Part shown: positions 1 to 9,755 of the stretch, one piece after another | How positions within the stretch are numbered: the stretch's first letter is position 1 | Layout: every line of letters begins with the position of its first letter | Source of the DNA: Vibrio metschnikovii CIP 69.14 | Lineage (GTDB): Bacteria > Pseudomonadota > Gammaproteobacteria > Enterobacterales > Vibrionaceae | Length of the DNA: 64,000 nucleotides | Assembly: GCF_000176155.1 (NCBI RefSeq) | Contig: NZ_ACZO01000006.1 | Coordinates: 682,001 to 746,000 of the forward strand | Direction of reading: 5' to 3' | Translations under genes and position numbers: made by a program | Notes under the pieces: generated by a model | Told to the model about the DNA's origin: nothing | What the model saw: only the letters and a program-made list of their open reading frames with translations | Databases searched by the model: none

Positions 1-2
1 TT

Positions 3-782
3 GGTGAGGCAATTTCATTTTATCCAGTCATGCTATGGATGACGTTACTGGCTTTTTTCTCTATTGTTTACGCCTTTTTTGGTATCCGCGGCATGTTGGT
101 GTTAACCGTATTGAGTACTGTCGTCAGTCAGCTTGGGGTAACGTCATTACTTGAGCATGCTGAGCTATGGATGCAAACCCATGTACACCCAGGCTATGAG
201 TTGGATGCACGGTTAGACCTGTTTATGGCCAGTGGATGTTTTGGTTTTCTCTATGGGTGGGTATGGCATCATTACGCTGAAAAACGTGATGCGCTGAATA
301 AACTTGTTTTGGGCGTTGCGTTGGTGGCTTTAACACTCTATTTCTTGAATGGTCAAGCGGCGACCATTGATCTACATGATGTGTATGCCGAAGAGCATGC
401 TTTAGCAGAAGATACTATTGGTCGTCTCGGGATCTGGGGTACGGAATTTCTAGTGATTGGTTTAATCTTAACACTGCATCAAGCTGGGATCCGTTTAAGC
501 TGGCGTCCTCTCAATTGGATAGGCATGTACTCATTAACTGTGTTTATTTTCCATAAGTCGATTTTTATTTTCTTATGGGGACCGCTACTCACTTGGGCTT
601 CAGCGAAGATGGGAACGACCTTACCGAATAATTTCTTGCTGATATTTACCTTATGTTCATTATCAGTCGGCATCATTTATCTGTTTAAACGCTCAGGCAT
701 TATTTGTCATCTGATGGGTGATCATCAAGATCAGATGTGGAAGGATGTTTACCGTCAGAAAAGGCTACCCGATGCTCAATAA
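3..782 (+). CDS. Acyltransferase-3-like integral membrane protein (5' end cut off)
   Basis: The reading frame is open from the window edge, so the true start lies upstream; the first internal ATG is at 30. About 260 residues remain, with at least six hydrophobic segments. The late segment around NWIGMYSLTVFIFHKSIF resembles the final helices of acyltransferase-3/OafA-type or DUF1624-type membrane acyltransferases, where a serine-rich helix carries an F-H pair. Substrate is unknown; such proteins usually move acyl groups onto envelope glycans. The gene overlaps the next one by about 11 bases, which suggests a shared transcript with the predicted outer-membrane protein. Family assignment is moderate because the catalytic N-terminal half is outside the window. 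Confidence 0.55.
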   Translation, partial: GEAISFYPVMLWMTLLAFFSIVYAFFGIRGMLVLTVLSTVVSQLGVTSLLEHAELWMQTHVHPGYELDARLDLFMASGCFGFLYGWVWHHYAEKRDALNKLVLGVALVALTLYFLNGQAATIDLHDVYAEEHALAEDTIGRLGIWGTEFLVIGLILTLHQAGIRLSWRPLNWIGMYSLTVFIFHKSIFIFLWGPLLTWASAKMGTTLPNNFLLIFTLCSLSVGIIYLFKRSGIICHLMGDHQDQMWKDVYRQKRLPDAQ

Positions 783-1425
783 AACGATGATTCTAGGTTA
801 CCAAACTATCGTCGTGTTCACGCTGACCCTATGGGTCAGCGTTGTTCGTTGTGATGAATTTAGTCTTGGTGCAAGTTTTGGTATCGATAGCCCTGCGGTG
901 AGTTCATCAACCAAATGGCAATGGTCACCAAGTATCGCTTATGAAAAAGAGACGGAGTTTGGACTGTTGTTTGCTCAAGGAGGTGAAGCGGGGGTGGCTT
1001 TGCCTATGCCATATTCGGACAAGGCTTATTTTACCGTTGGTCCCGTTTTACTGAGCGAAGAACAGGGGGCGTCACGAATCGGTTCCAGTTTACGTATCGG
1101 TTATCTATTTACGGAATCACTGTCGGCCTCATTAGCATGGCAGAAGGATTGGTCAAATGCTGTTGGAGCACAGTGGCTGATTGATGGCTCCTATCGACTT
1201 AATGATGAGTGGAGTATCAATGGTTGGTCTCGTTATGCGGACAAACATAATCAAGCGTTACGTCATGTCTCTGGGACTTGGCGTGATGTCGGCATCAGTG
1301 TCGAATGGGAAACGCCGTTTTTATCCGATTGGGTGAGCGCGGTGGAGGTTGGCGTTAATCATCAAGTCGATAGGCATTTCACCGAGCCGGTACTGACTTG
1401 GAGTGTACGTTACCTATTTTGGTGA
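772..1425 (+). CDS. Predicted outer-membrane beta-barrel protein, unknown role
   Basis: This is a 217-residue protein if it starts at the ATG at 772, chosen because AAGG lies about 8 bases before it and a signal peptide follows directly (hydrophobic stretch, residues 5-24). A longer reading frame from 718 would put 18 unlikely residues ahead of the signal. The mature part is rich in alternating aromatic and polar strands and ends YLFW, an aromatic terminus typical of outer-membrane barrels. It is vaguely MipA/OmpV-like but no family motif is clear. It overlaps the end of the upstream acyltransferase-like gene, so the two are probably co-transcribed. Function is not assigned. Confidence 0.6.
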   Translation: MLNKTMILGYQTIVVFTLTLWVSVVRCDEFSLGASFGIDSPAVSSSTKWQWSPSIAYEKETEFGLLFAQGGEAGVALPMPYSDKAYFTVGPVLLSEEQGASRIGSSLRIGYLFTESLSASLAWQKDWSNAVGAQWLIDGSYRLNDEWSINGWSRYADKHNQALRHVSGTWRDVGISVEWETPFLSDWVSAVEVGVNHQVDRHFTEPVLTWSVRYLFW

Positions 1426-1522
1426 TCATCCTTTACCGCTATTCATGCCGGATACTTTGCTATTCCCTTTACTATTGAGGTCAATCGCTGTTAAGGCGCT
1501 TGCTTATCGGTTTGGAATCAGA

Positions 1523-1555
1523 CAAAACCATACATTTCAAGACTGAATGGTTTTG
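1523..1555 (+). terminator. Weak hairpin after the predicted porin
   Basis: A 9-bp perfect inverted repeat (CAAAACCAT / ATGGTTTTG) with a 15-base loop is followed by a T-rich but interrupted tail. It could end the upstream transcript, or be an operator for the gene at 1609. Confidence 0.3.
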
Positions 1556-1608
1556 ATGTTTATCTTTATAATAGATACTGTTAATCACTAATAGGATCGC
1601 TGTTCACT

Positions 1609-4410
1609 ATGTCGAAAACATTGGCACTTTCTCCGATTATGGGCCTGATGGCTTGTCTTGGACTTCATTCTCCTCATGTGTTGGCGGAGCCTGTCGCTTG
1701 GGATCAAGCGGGGCAGGTATGGCAAACCCAGCAATCGGCGCACTTTATAGTGCATTTTCGTCGTGAACTCGCCAATAGTGCAGCACGTGCATTAGATATT
1801 GCTGAGCAAGTTCACCAAGAGCTTGCGTCTCAGTTTGCACAAATGCCCGCCGAGAAAACGCATCTCACCTTAGTTGATGATTATGATTACTCTAACGGCT
1901 GGGCAACGCCACTGCCTTACGCACAGATACGTCTGATCATCAATCCACCCAGTGCGGTGAATGGATTAGAAGGTAATGATGAGTGGCTGCATTTACTGAT
2001 CCGCCATGAATACACTCATATTATCCATATGGAAATGAGTGATGGTGCTGTTACCATCGGACGAGGCATTGTCGGTCGTCATCCTCTTTTATTCCCACAT
2101 GCTCTTACCCCTTCGATGCTATTGGAAGGTTTGGCGGTCTATATGGAAAGCCAAAATGATCATGGTGTTGGGCGGTTGCATAATAGCCACTTTGCAATGC
2201 AGATGCGCATGGAAGTGGCGAGTGGTGAGTTAGCCGATATTGAACACGTGGTAGTGGCTCATAAGCGTTTGCCCTTTGGCAGTAACTATTTGTATGGTGC
2301 TTATTTTGTTCAGTATCTAGCCAAAACCTATGGTGAAGAGTCTGTTCAGGCCTTTTTAACCGATTACAGTGGCTATCTGGTTCCGGGACTTTTCTTAAAT
2401 CTCAGTGCTCGACACATTTTTGGGAAAGATTTTTTCGCGCTTTGGGAAGAATTTCGTGCCGATTTGAACACGCAGTTTGCCGATCAACTGACTTCGAATG
2501 AGGCGTTCACTTACCATGAGCTCGATGCTCAGCCGTTTGAGTATTTGTTAGCCCATGACCGTGATACGTTGATCGCGTGGCGTCAAAATGGCGACGATCG
2601 TGCTAACCTTGCTCAATGGGATACCAAGCGTGGTCAATGGCAAAGTCTGGTCAGTACCAAAAGCTTAACCAGTATCGACTCGCATCCGACGCAAGGGCTA
2701 GTGGTTTCGCAAATCAATTCGTATGTTGATGGGCGTGTTTTTAATGATCTGTATCGTTATGTCGATGGCCAGTGGCAGCGTTTAACCGAGCAGCAACGCT
2801 TTGTGCAAGCACGCTGGAGTAACGATGGGCTAAGCATTTTTGCGGTCCGTCATCAGCAAGGCCTGGCTGAGTTATGGCAAATCGAATTAAACGGCAAGCA
2901 AACTCAGTTGTGGCAGGGTGAAGCAAATTGGGTACTAGGCGATATGGCCGTATCACCAAACGGTGATATTTATGCCGCCGTGAAAGCGCCTTTTCAGTCG
3001 TGGAATATTATGCGTTTTGATCAGCCAACGCAAAGCTGGATGGCGGTCACTGAAACCGCCGCTACTGAACATCAATTGAGCTTTACTGCGCAAGGCGATT
3101 TACTGTTCAGCGCCGATTATACTGGGCGTTATCAGATTTATCGTCTTGATTTGCAAACCAATATCGTTGAACAATTAACCGCAGAAATCGGCGGTGCATT
3201 TTCACCGCAATCGGGGCCTGAAGGGATTGTTTATCAAGCGTATGAGCATGATGGTTACCATCTGCGTCGTGTAGAGAATCCGCAAGGACTTGCCGATATA
3301 CCGCTATCGACGCTACCGGTGGCCAACACCGTGAATGCGGCTCCGATAGCCACGATTACTGCTACAGAGAAAAGTCAGCCAACAGGATACTCGCCATTAT
3401 CGACGTTAGCGCCACGTTATTGGGTGCCGGTATGGCAGTCTGATGATAATCAATCGTTATTTGGTGTTGCTACTAGTGGCTCCGATGTATTGGGTCGCCA
3501 CCAATATGAGATCATGGCGGCATGGGACAGTAAAAATGCGTTTGCTGCTTATCAACTTGGCTATCAATACGATAACCGCTGGCAAGCGACATTAAGTCGT
3601 GAACATGAGTTTAAATTTAACGCATTAACGGGTAAAGACGATCGGATTGTTCGTCAGGATGATTTCACACTGCAGCGTAACCATTTATGGCATGCGTTTG
3701 ATGACCACTTAAACGTTGGCGTCGGAACGTATTGGCAGAAAGAAGCGCTGGTTAAATCTCCTCAAGGTTCTCACTATGCGGACGCGAGTAATGAATGGCT
3801 GGTCGGTGGTGCGATTCAATGGGATAACCGTGAAAACTTGTTGAATATCCCCGGTTACGCTTGGGGACATTACGCTGACTTAGTGTGGGAAACCAATATT
3901 GACGGTGACTACTCAGGACAGAAGTGGCAAGCACAGTGGCAGGCGAACTGGGATTTACCCGGACGTTTACGCTTAACAACGCATTTGGCCGCCGGTTATG
4001 CCGATGCTAAAGCTAAACCTTTTGAACTTGGTGGTTATACGGGTGACGAAGCACAACTTTATGGCCGAAATGAACTTAAACTACGCGGTTATGGTTCTGC
4101 GGCGCAAGTGGGCCAGCAATATGCCACACAAAGTATTGAGCTAAGCCGTTTGCTGTATCGCGCTGAGCGAAACTGGGGCTTATGGCCGATTGGTTTAGGT
4201 GACATTTCTGCGACCGCATTTGTTGATTCCGGTTCCAGTTGGAATTCTCAGCAAAGCTACAGCGCATTAACGGGCATCGGTGCTGAGTTACAAGTCGATG
4301 CGATCGTTTTGTATGGTAATGCGTTACCGATTCATATTGGATATGCTCATGGCTTAGACAGTAAGCTAGGCAAAGATGAAGTGTACATTAAGCTCGCGGC
4401 TGAGTTTTAA
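1609..4410 (+). CDS. Outer-membrane metallopeptidase-like protein: gluzincin, beta-propeller and C-terminal barrel
   Basis: This 933-residue protein appears to have three modules. After a signal peptide (residues 1-26) comes a peptidase-MA-like domain with a zinc motif HEYTH at residues 133-137 and a candidate third ligand Glu173 in LLEGLAVYMES. Residues of about 290-560 form WD40/PD40-like blades (repeats such as RWSNDGLSIFAV and SPNGDIYAAV) as in TolB-type propellers. From about 610 the sequence is strand-rich and resembles the BamA/surface-antigen D15 barrel, with a VDSGSSWN-like segment and a terminal Phe (KLAAEF). Expected to sit in the outer membrane with the peptidase in the periplasm or at the surface. 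Substrate is unknown. A strong terminator follows. Zinc-site residues are intact. Confidence 0.7.
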   Translation: MSKTLALSPIMGLMACLGLHSPHVLAEPVAWDQAGQVWQTQQSAHFIVHFRRELANSAARALDIAEQVHQELASQFAQMPAEKTHLTLVDDYDYSNGWATPLPYAQIRLIINPPSAVNGLEGNDEWLHLLIRHEYTHIIHMEMSDGAVTIGRGIVGRHPLLFPHALTPSMLLEGLAVYMESQNDHGVGRLHNSHFAMQMRMEVASGELADIEHVVVAHKRLPFGSNYLYGAYFVQYLAKTYGEESVQAFLTDYSGYLVPGLFLNLSARHIFGKDFFALWEEFRADLNTQFADQLTSNEAFTYHELDAQPFEYLLAHDRDTLIAWRQNGDDRANLAQWDTKRGQWQSLVSTKSLTSIDSHPTQGLVVSQINSYVDGRVFNDLYRYVDGQWQRLTEQQRFVQARWSNDGLSIFAVRHQQGLAELWQIELNGKQTQLWQGEANWVLGDMAVSPNGDIYAAVKAPFQSWNIMRFDQPTQSWMAVTETAATEHQLSFTAQGDLLFSADYTGRYQIYRLDLQTNIVEQLTAEIGGAFSPQSGPEGIVYQAYEHDGYHLRRVENPQGLADIPLSTLPVANTVNAAPIATITATEKSQPTGYSPLSTLAPRYWVPVWQSDDNQSLFGVATSGSDVLGRHQYEIMAAWDSKNAFAAYQLGYQYDNRWQATLSREHEFKFNALTGKDDRIVRQDDFTLQRNHLWHAFDDHLNVGVGTYWQKEALVKSPQGSHYADASNEWLVGGAIQWDNRENLLNIPGYAWGHYADLVWETNIDGDYSGQKWQAQWQANWDLPGRLRLTTHLAAGYADAKAKPFELGGYTGDEAQLYGRNELKLRGYGSAAQVGQQYATQSIELSRLLYRAERNWGLWPIGLGDISATAFVDSGSSWNSQQSYSALTGIGAELQVDAIVLYGNALPIHIGYAHGLDSKLGKDEVYIKLAAEF

Positions 4411-4437
4411 ACGCGCACCACTATTATTATCGGTTGT

Positions 4438-4468
4438 AAAAAGGGCAGAATGATTTCTGCCCTTTTTT
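4438..4468 (+). terminator. Rho-independent terminator after the peptidase-barrel gene
   Basis: A stem AAAAGGGCAGAA / TTCTGCCCTTTT with a 3-4 base loop runs straight into a T tract, 27 bases past the stop codon. Confidence 0.85.
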
Positions 4469-4536
4469 ATTGCTGTATCGATCGATAATCCCTCGATTTA
4501 CGTATCAAAATAAAATTTAATCATCGGTTACTTTTT

Positions 4537-5892
4537 ATGTCCATACGCTCTCTTTATTGGTTTACCAATGACTTACGGATTTCAGATAACCCATTATTGA
4601 CTCAAGCCGCGCAAAATAGTCACCAGTTGACTTGCTGCTATCTGATCCCTTCGTTAACGCCTTTAGATCAACGTTTTCAAGTTGTGGCCAGTAATGGCTT
4701 GGCCAAGCAGCGGTTTTTATTAGAGAGCTTGGCGGATTTGGATGCAAAATTGCAAACGCTCGGTCAATCATTACAGATAGCCACCGGAGAGGCGGTATCG
4801 CAGCTTTGCCAGTTTATTGAACTGACCGAAGCCAATCATTTGTATGTGTCTGAATCTGTCGACTTTGCCATTCATCAAACGTTACGTGAAGTACGCTTAC
4901 GCTACCCACAATTAACGGTGGTCTCTCTTAATACTCATCGTTTATTTGAGCAAGCCGAATTACCGTTTTCGTTAGCGGCGTTACCTGACTCTTTTTCTGT
5001 TTTTCGTAAACAGGTCGAATCACTCGAGGGTCGATATTCATCGCAATCAGCGCGGTGGAATAGCGATATCACGGCTTTGCCACCCAGTGTTCTTCCATCG
5101 TCGAGCTCTTGGTTATCGACCGCCATCAGATCCATCAATCTTGAGTTGCGGTCTTCGCCGCTGTGGAGAGGCGGTGAAAGTGCTGCCTTAGAGCATCTTG
5201 AAGATTATTTTTCTAGCGATGCGTCATTGATTTATAAACAAACGCGTAATGCGTTAGATGAATGGGAGTCTTCGACGAAGTTTTCGCCTTGGCTTGCCAA
5301 TGGTTGTCTCTCGATTGGCCGTTTATTAGCAAGGCTTAACGATTATGAAACGCAACGAGGAGCGAATGAGTCGACATACTGGATTTATTTTGAATTGTTG
5401 TGGCGAGAATATTTTCAATGGTACGCCCTTAAATATGGGGCGCAATTATTTCAATTCTCAGGTATCAAAGGTCAAGTGCCGTTGACCAGCTACTATCCGC
5501 AACGGATGCGCAGTTGGATCAATGGTACAACCCCTTATCCGATTGTGAATGCGGCAATGAAGCAATTAAAAGCCACAGGATACCTGTCTAATCGAAGTCG
5601 TCAGCTTGTTGCCAGTTGTTTGGTGCATGAGCTAAGCATCGATTGGCGCTATGGCGCGCAGTATTTTCAATCACAATTAATCGATTATGATGTCGCCAGT
5701 AATTGGGGTAATTGGCAATATTTAGCGGGAGTTGGCGCGGACCCTCGCGGTCATCGCCGCTTTGATTTGGCTAAGCAGACCGCGTTATACGATCCTGAGT
5801 TGAGTTTTATTCGTCATTGGCAGGGGGAAGCGGATCAGCACAGTATTGATGTTGTTGATATGGTTGATTGGCCTGTCTCTCCAGCGCAATAA
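4537..5892 (+). CDS. DASH-type cryptochrome / photolyase
   Basis: A 451-residue flavoprotein with an N-terminal photolyase Rossmann domain (WFTNDLRISDNPLL, residues 8-21) and a C-terminal FAD-binding helical domain. Diagnostic stretches are KQTRNALDEW at about 234-243, WREYFQWY starting at Trp289 and NWGNWQYLAG starting at Asn389. These match the Cry-DASH branch, which binds FAD and usually methenyltetrahydrofolate and repairs cyclobutane dimers in single-stranded or looped DNA; a signalling role is also possible. Length is normal for the family. Its ribosome site is weak. The next gene begins 276 bases later behind its own regulatory site, so it is probably monocistronic. Confidence 0.88.
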   Translation: MSIRSLYWFTNDLRISDNPLLTQAAQNSHQLTCCYLIPSLTPLDQRFQVVASNGLAKQRFLLESLADLDAKLQTLGQSLQIATGEAVSQLCQFIELTEANHLYVSESVDFAIHQTLREVRLRYPQLTVVSLNTHRLFEQAELPFSLAALPDSFSVFRKQVESLEGRYSSQSARWNSDITALPPSVLPSSSSWLSTAIRSINLELRSSPLWRGGESAALEHLEDYFSSDASLIYKQTRNALDEWESSTKFSPWLANGCLSIGRLLARLNDYETQRGANESTYWIYFELLWREYFQWYALKYGAQLFQFSGIKGQVPLTSYYPQRMRSWINGTTPYPIVNAAMKQLKATGYLSNRSRQLVASCLVHELSIDWRYGAQYFQSQLIDYDVASNWGNWQYLAGVGADPRGHRRFDLAKQTALYDPELSFIRHWQGEADQHSIDVVDMVDWPVSPAQ

Positions 5893-5979
5893 GCGTACGA
5901 TTATTGCGCAAGCGTGGCGCCATTCACTTTTTGTCATCATTCTCATCGATTCGACACACCTTTTGGCTCGGTTATCATG

Positions 5980-6007
5980 AATAAGTTTGATATACATCAA
6001 ACTTATT
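5980..6007. promoter_or_regulatory. FNR/CRP-type operator upstream of cioAB
   Basis: A perfect TTGAT-N4-ATCAA core lies at 5987-6000, the consensus FNR (anaerobic regulator) site. Symmetry continues outward to 12-bp perfect arms around the 4-base spacer. It is 165 bases before cioA. Whether FNR activates or represses cannot be told because the promoter elements are not clear. Confidence 0.7.
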
Positions 6008-6171
6008 TGTGTTTTTATACCGAGTCGATCGCTATTAACCCTAATTGGCAATGGCAAAACACAATAAAAATAGCAACGAGTAAACCAAATTGGAGTGGGA
6101 CTCGTAATTAACAAGTAAGTTAATAATCGTTGTGTCATTGCCTAGCGGTTTTTTAGATTTAGGAATACGTG

Positions 6172-7506
6172 ATGTTAGATACCCTCATGTTGTCGCGGAT
6201 ACAGTTTGCGGCCAATATTAGTTTTCATATTTTATTTCCGACCATCACCATTGCGTTAGCGTGGATCATGGTGTTTTTCAAGTGGCGTTTTGTTCGTACT
6301 CAAGCTCAGTTATGGCTTGATTTGTACTATTTTTGGGTCAAGGTATTTGCGCTTACCTTCGCTCTTGGGGTTGTCTCTGGTATTACCATGAGTTTCCAAT
6401 TTGGCACCAACTGGCCGGGTTTTATGGAAAAAGTCGGTAATGTTGCCGGACCATTACTGGGTTATGAAGTGATGACCGCTTTCTTTATGGAAGCGACCTT
6501 CCTTGGTGTGATGTTGTTTGGACGGGGTCGTGTTCCTGAATGGGTACACACCTTAGCCACCGTACTGGTTGCGATTGGTACCTCACTCTCTGCCTTCTGG
6601 ATTTTAGTCCTTAATAGTTGGATGCATACGCCAACGGGTTATGAACTGATTGACGGCATAGTACATGTGACCAGTTGGAAAGAAGTGATTTTTAATCCTT
6701 CTATGCCTTATCGTCTCGCCCACATGTTACTTGCTTCGTTACTCACAGCCAGTTTTGTTATTGCTGGGATCTCGGCTTATCAGTACCTGCGTAATTCACA
6801 ACTTAACGCCGCCAAAGTGGGCATGAAAGTAGCGATTATTCTTGCCGCTGTTGGTATTCCGGTGCAGATTTTGGTCGGTGATTTACACGGTTTAAATACG
6901 CTTGAACATCAGCCTGCGAAAATCGCTGCGATGGAAGGGGTGTGGGAAACTGAACAAGGTGCGCCATTACTGCTTTTTGCTTGGCCCGATGAAACCACGC
7001 GCAGTAATCATTTTGAAGTCGGGATCCCTAAATTAGCGAGCTTCATTTTAACCCATGACTTAAATGGTGAAATTCAGGGCTTAAATGAGTTTGCGCCAGA
7101 TCATCCTCCGGTCAAGCCTTTATTCTTTGGTTTTCGGATCATGGTGGGTGTCGGGATGTTGATGCTATTGGTGAGTTGGTACGGTGCTTGGCGATTGCTA
7201 CGCCAACAATCACTACCGAAACCTTACTTATACACTTTAGTGGCGATGACATTTTCCGGATGGGTAGCAACCCTAGCGGGTTGGTATGTGACAGAAATTG
7301 GTCGTCAGCCTTGGTTAGTTCAAGGGGTATTACGAACCTCAGATGCGGTAACGACGGTGGCGAGTAGCTCTGTAGCCACGTCATTAGTGATGTACTTAAT
7401 TGTCTATGCGGTCTTGCTGGTGGCTTACATCCATACCCTGTTTTATTTAGCCAGACAGTTTTCATCACCGACTGAAACCGCAACCACTAATGAGCAAAAG
7501 GTATAA
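6172..7506 (+). CDS. cioA: Cytochrome bd-type quinol oxidase subunit I, cyanide-insensitive (CIO) type
   Basis: A 444-residue inner-membrane protein with about nine helices. Expected heme ligands are present: His19 (in FHILFP) and His184 (in YRLAHMLLAS) for the b595/d and b558 sites, and Met324 (in FRIMVG). The GRQPW motif is also present. The quinol-binding Q loop is short and total length is well under the roughly 520 residues of E. coli CydA, which places it in the CioA subgroup. It oxidises ubiquinol and reduces oxygen to water without pumping protons. The ATG at 6172 is preferred over the adjacent GTG at 6169, with AGGA at 6161. It is followed after 2 bases by subunit II, and an FNR site lies upstream. 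Confidence 0.92.
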   Translation: MLDTLMLSRIQFAANISFHILFPTITIALAWIMVFFKWRFVRTQAQLWLDLYYFWVKVFALTFALGVVSGITMSFQFGTNWPGFMEKVGNVAGPLLGYEVMTAFFMEATFLGVMLFGRGRVPEWVHTLATVLVAIGTSLSAFWILVLNSWMHTPTGYELIDGIVHVTSWKEVIFNPSMPYRLAHMLLASLLTASFVIAGISAYQYLRNSQLNAAKVGMKVAIILAAVGIPVQILVGDLHGLNTLEHQPAKIAAMEGVWETEQGAPLLLFAWPDETTRSNHFEVGIPKLASFILTHDLNGEIQGLNEFAPDHPPVKPLFFGFRIMVGVGMLMLLVSWYGAWRLLRQQSLPKPYLYTLVAMTFSGWVATLAGWYVTEIGRQPWLVQGVLRTSDAVTTVASSSVATSLVMYLIVYAVLLVAYIHTLFYLARQFSSPTETATTNEQKV

Positions 7507-7508
7507 GC

Positions 7509-8501
7509 ATGATCACACATCTACCTGAAATTTATCTATTACTGCTGGGCTTTAGTGTCTTCATGTATGCCGTGCTTGATGGCTATGATTTAGGCGTTGG
7601 CATTTTGTTACCGCGTAATAATGAGCAGCAACGCGACCGAATGATCGCTTCGATTGGCCCTTTTTGGGACGCTAATGAAACGTGGCTAGTATTAGGTATT
7701 GGTATCTTATTAATCGCGTTTCCTGCCGCTCATAGCTATATCCTTACCGAACTCTATATGCCTGTCGCCATTATGCTGATCGCCTTGATTATGCGAGGTG
7801 TGGCGTTCGATTTTCGCGCCAAAGCGAAAGCCGATCATAAAGATCATTGGGATTTGTGCTTTAAAACGGGTTCACTGCTCGCGGCACTGACTCAAGGCTA
7901 CATGATTGGTCGCTATGTGATGAGTTTTGAAGAGTCGACTCAAGCGTACGCCTTTGCACTGCTCAGCGCGTTGTGTGTCACTGCGGCTTACGTGTACATT
8001 GGTGGCGCTTGGCTAGTCTTAAAAACAGAGGGTGAGTTACAAAAGCGCGCGGCATATTGGTCTCGCCGAGCTGGCTGGTTAGCGGCATTAGGTATTTTAG
8101 CGGTCAGTGTGGTTAATCCACTGTTTAATCCGATGGTGGCTGAGCGTTGGTTCAGTTTTCCTGAGATGTTACTGTTGGCTCCGGTGCCATTGGTAGTGTT
8201 GGCGACCATTTTTATGGTTGATCGTTATTTAAGACGGGTGCCGATAGAGAATGATATGGGCGTTCAATGGCCATTCTTTGGGGTAATGTTGATTTTTGCT
8301 TTAAGCTTTCTTGGTTTAGCTTACAGCTTTTTCCCAGATGTGGTGCCCGGGGTGATGACAGCGCAAGAATCAGCCGCTTCTACTGCTAGCTTGTTAGTGG
8401 TCGGGATTGGGGTAGTGATTGTTATGCCAATGATCTTGCTTTATACCTTTGTTGTCTATCGGATTTTTAAAGGTAAGGCGACAGACTTAAGCTACAAGTA
8501 A
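7509..8501 (+). CDS. cioB: Cytochrome bd-type quinol oxidase subunit II
   Basis: A 330-residue polytopic membrane protein whose N-terminus (VLDGYDLGVGILLP, then FWDANETWLV) is the conserved CydB/CioB signature, with the RGVAFDFRAK segment following. It pairs with the subunit I encoded 2 bases upstream and is needed for stable heme insertion. No small CydX-like gene was identified between the stop and the downstream terminator hairpin. The operon therefore appears to be just two genes. Confidence 0.92.
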   Translation: MITHLPEIYLLLLGFSVFMYAVLDGYDLGVGILLPRNNEQQRDRMIASIGPFWDANETWLVLGIGILLIAFPAAHSYILTELYMPVAIMLIALIMRGVAFDFRAKAKADHKDHWDLCFKTGSLLAALTQGYMIGRYVMSFEESTQAYAFALLSALCVTAAYVYIGGAWLVLKTEGELQKRAAYWSRRAGWLAALGILAVSVVNPLFNPMVAERWFSFPEMLLLAPVPLVVLATIFMVDRYLRRVPIENDMGVQWPFFGVMLIFALSFLGLAYSFFPDVVPGVMTAQESAASTASLLVVGIGVVIVMPMILLYTFVVYRIFKGKATDLSYK

Positions 8502-8524
8502 TCGCATGTAGTGGTATTGGAAAA

Positions 8525-8554
8525 AATAATGGCCTCGAAAGAGGCCGTTATTTT
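8525..8554. terminator. Bidirectional terminator between cioB and rlmI
   Basis: The stem AATAATGGCCTC / GAGGCCGTTATT with a GAAA tetraloop is flanked by A and T runs, so it can end both the rightward cioAB and the leftward rlmI transcripts. Confidence 0.8.
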
Positions 8555-8561
8555 ATGGTAT

Positions 8562-9755
8562 TTACATCACCTTGCAGGCAAAGCCTTTCAGATAAAAACC
8601 TTCTGGGTATGCGGTATCAACGGGATGATCCGCGGCTTGTTCGAAGCGTTCGATAAACTTCACATCGCGACCGGCATCCAGCGCTGCATCGGCAATGATT
8701 TTTTGAAACAGGACTTGATCCATCAAACCCGAGCACGAATAGGTGAGTAGGGTGCCACCAGGTTTTAAAATTTGCATCGCTAACATGTTAATGTCTTTGT
8801 AGCCACGACAAGCGCCGTTCAACTGAGCTTTAGACTCGGCAAACTTAGGTGGGTCCATAATCACTACGTCGAATTGCGTGCCTTGCTCTCGGTACTCGCG
8901 CAGTAGTTTGAACACATCCGCATTGAGAAACACCGCGCGTTTTTTGCTGATATCAAATTCATTGAGCTCGGCATTCATTTTCGCATTATCGAGTGCTGGC
9001 TGTGACACATCGGCATTAATTACCCGCTTAGCGCCACCTTTTAACGCGTATAACCCAAAGCCACCGGTGTAAGAGAAGCAGTTGAGTACTTCTTTATCTT
9101 TAACGTATTTCATTGATTGCTGACGGCTATCGCGTTGATCAAGATAAAAGCCAGTTTTATGGCCACCAACTATATCAACACGGATTTTAATGCCATTTTC
9201 TTCAATCACCACCACCTCTGGTGGAACTTCTCCGTGCAATACACCAACGCGCTCTTCTAAGCCTTCTTTCTTACGCACTGCAACGTCTGAACGCTCATAA
9301 ATATGACAATCGGCAAAACAGTGTTTAAGTGCGGCGATCAAGTGCGGTTTTTGGTATTCAGCACCGGCACTGAGTAGCTGACAGACTAAATAGTTATCAT
9401 ATTTATCAATCGTTATACCGGGCAAGCCATCCGATTCAGCAGCAATCAGGCGATATCCAGTGACGCCGTCACGCTCAATCAATTCGTCGCGCAGTTTTTG
9501 AGCTTGCTGAATACGTTTGATAAAAAAATCATTATCAATGCTTTCATTGGTAAAGCTCCATACACGAGCACGAATTTGAGAGTGGGGAGAGTAAGCCGCT
9601 TTCGCTAACCATTGTCCATCATGCGTGTAAATATCGACCGTTTCACCGAGTTGTGGATCGCCTTCAACTTTGCTGATGCCACGAGAAAAAACCCAAGGAT
9701 GTTTACGACGTAAAGATTTATCACGACCTTTGACCAGATAGATTGCAGGAGTCAT
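8562..9755 (-). CDS. rlmI: 23S rRNA (cytosine-1962 C5)-methyltransferase RlmI
   Basis: A 397-residue protein from the ATG at 9755; the longer open frame to 9803 adds 16 residues not seen in E. coli RlmI. The N-terminal PUA-like domain ([16 protein letters not shown]) is followed by an SAM-dependent Rossmann methyltransferase: [18 protein letters not shown] (SAM loop), [11 protein letters not shown] (catalytic PP motif) and a YSCSG segment supplying a cysteine. It methylates C1962 of 23S rRNA. It sits head-to-head with acyP, and the rlmI-acyP-tusE-yccA order matches the E. coli region, which strengthens the call. Confidence 0.92.
   Translation of the reverse strand: MTPAIYLVKGRDKSLRRKHPWVFSRGISKVEGDPQLGETVDIYTHDGQWLAKAAYSPHSQIRARVWSFTNESIDNDFFIKRIQQAQKLRDELIERDGVTGYRLIAAESDGLPGITIDKYDNYLVCQLLSAGAEYQKPHLIAALKHCFADCHIYERSDVAVRKKEGLEERVGVLHGEVPPEVVVIEENGIKIRVDIVGGHKTGFYLDQRDSRQQSMKYVKDKEVLNCFSYTGGFGLYALKGGAKRVINADVSQPALDNAKMNAELNEFDISKKRAVFLNADVFKLLREYREQGTQFDVVIMDPPKFAESKAQLNGACRGYKDINMLAMQILKPGGTLLTYSCSGLMDQVLFQKIIADAALDAGRDVKFIERFEQAADHPVDTAYPEGFYLKGFACKVM

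Noticed and set aside
5785-6138. Minus-strand 117-codon frame after the cryptochrome gene
   Set aside because: It spans the cryptochrome 3' end and the FNR-type dyad, with no family resemblance.
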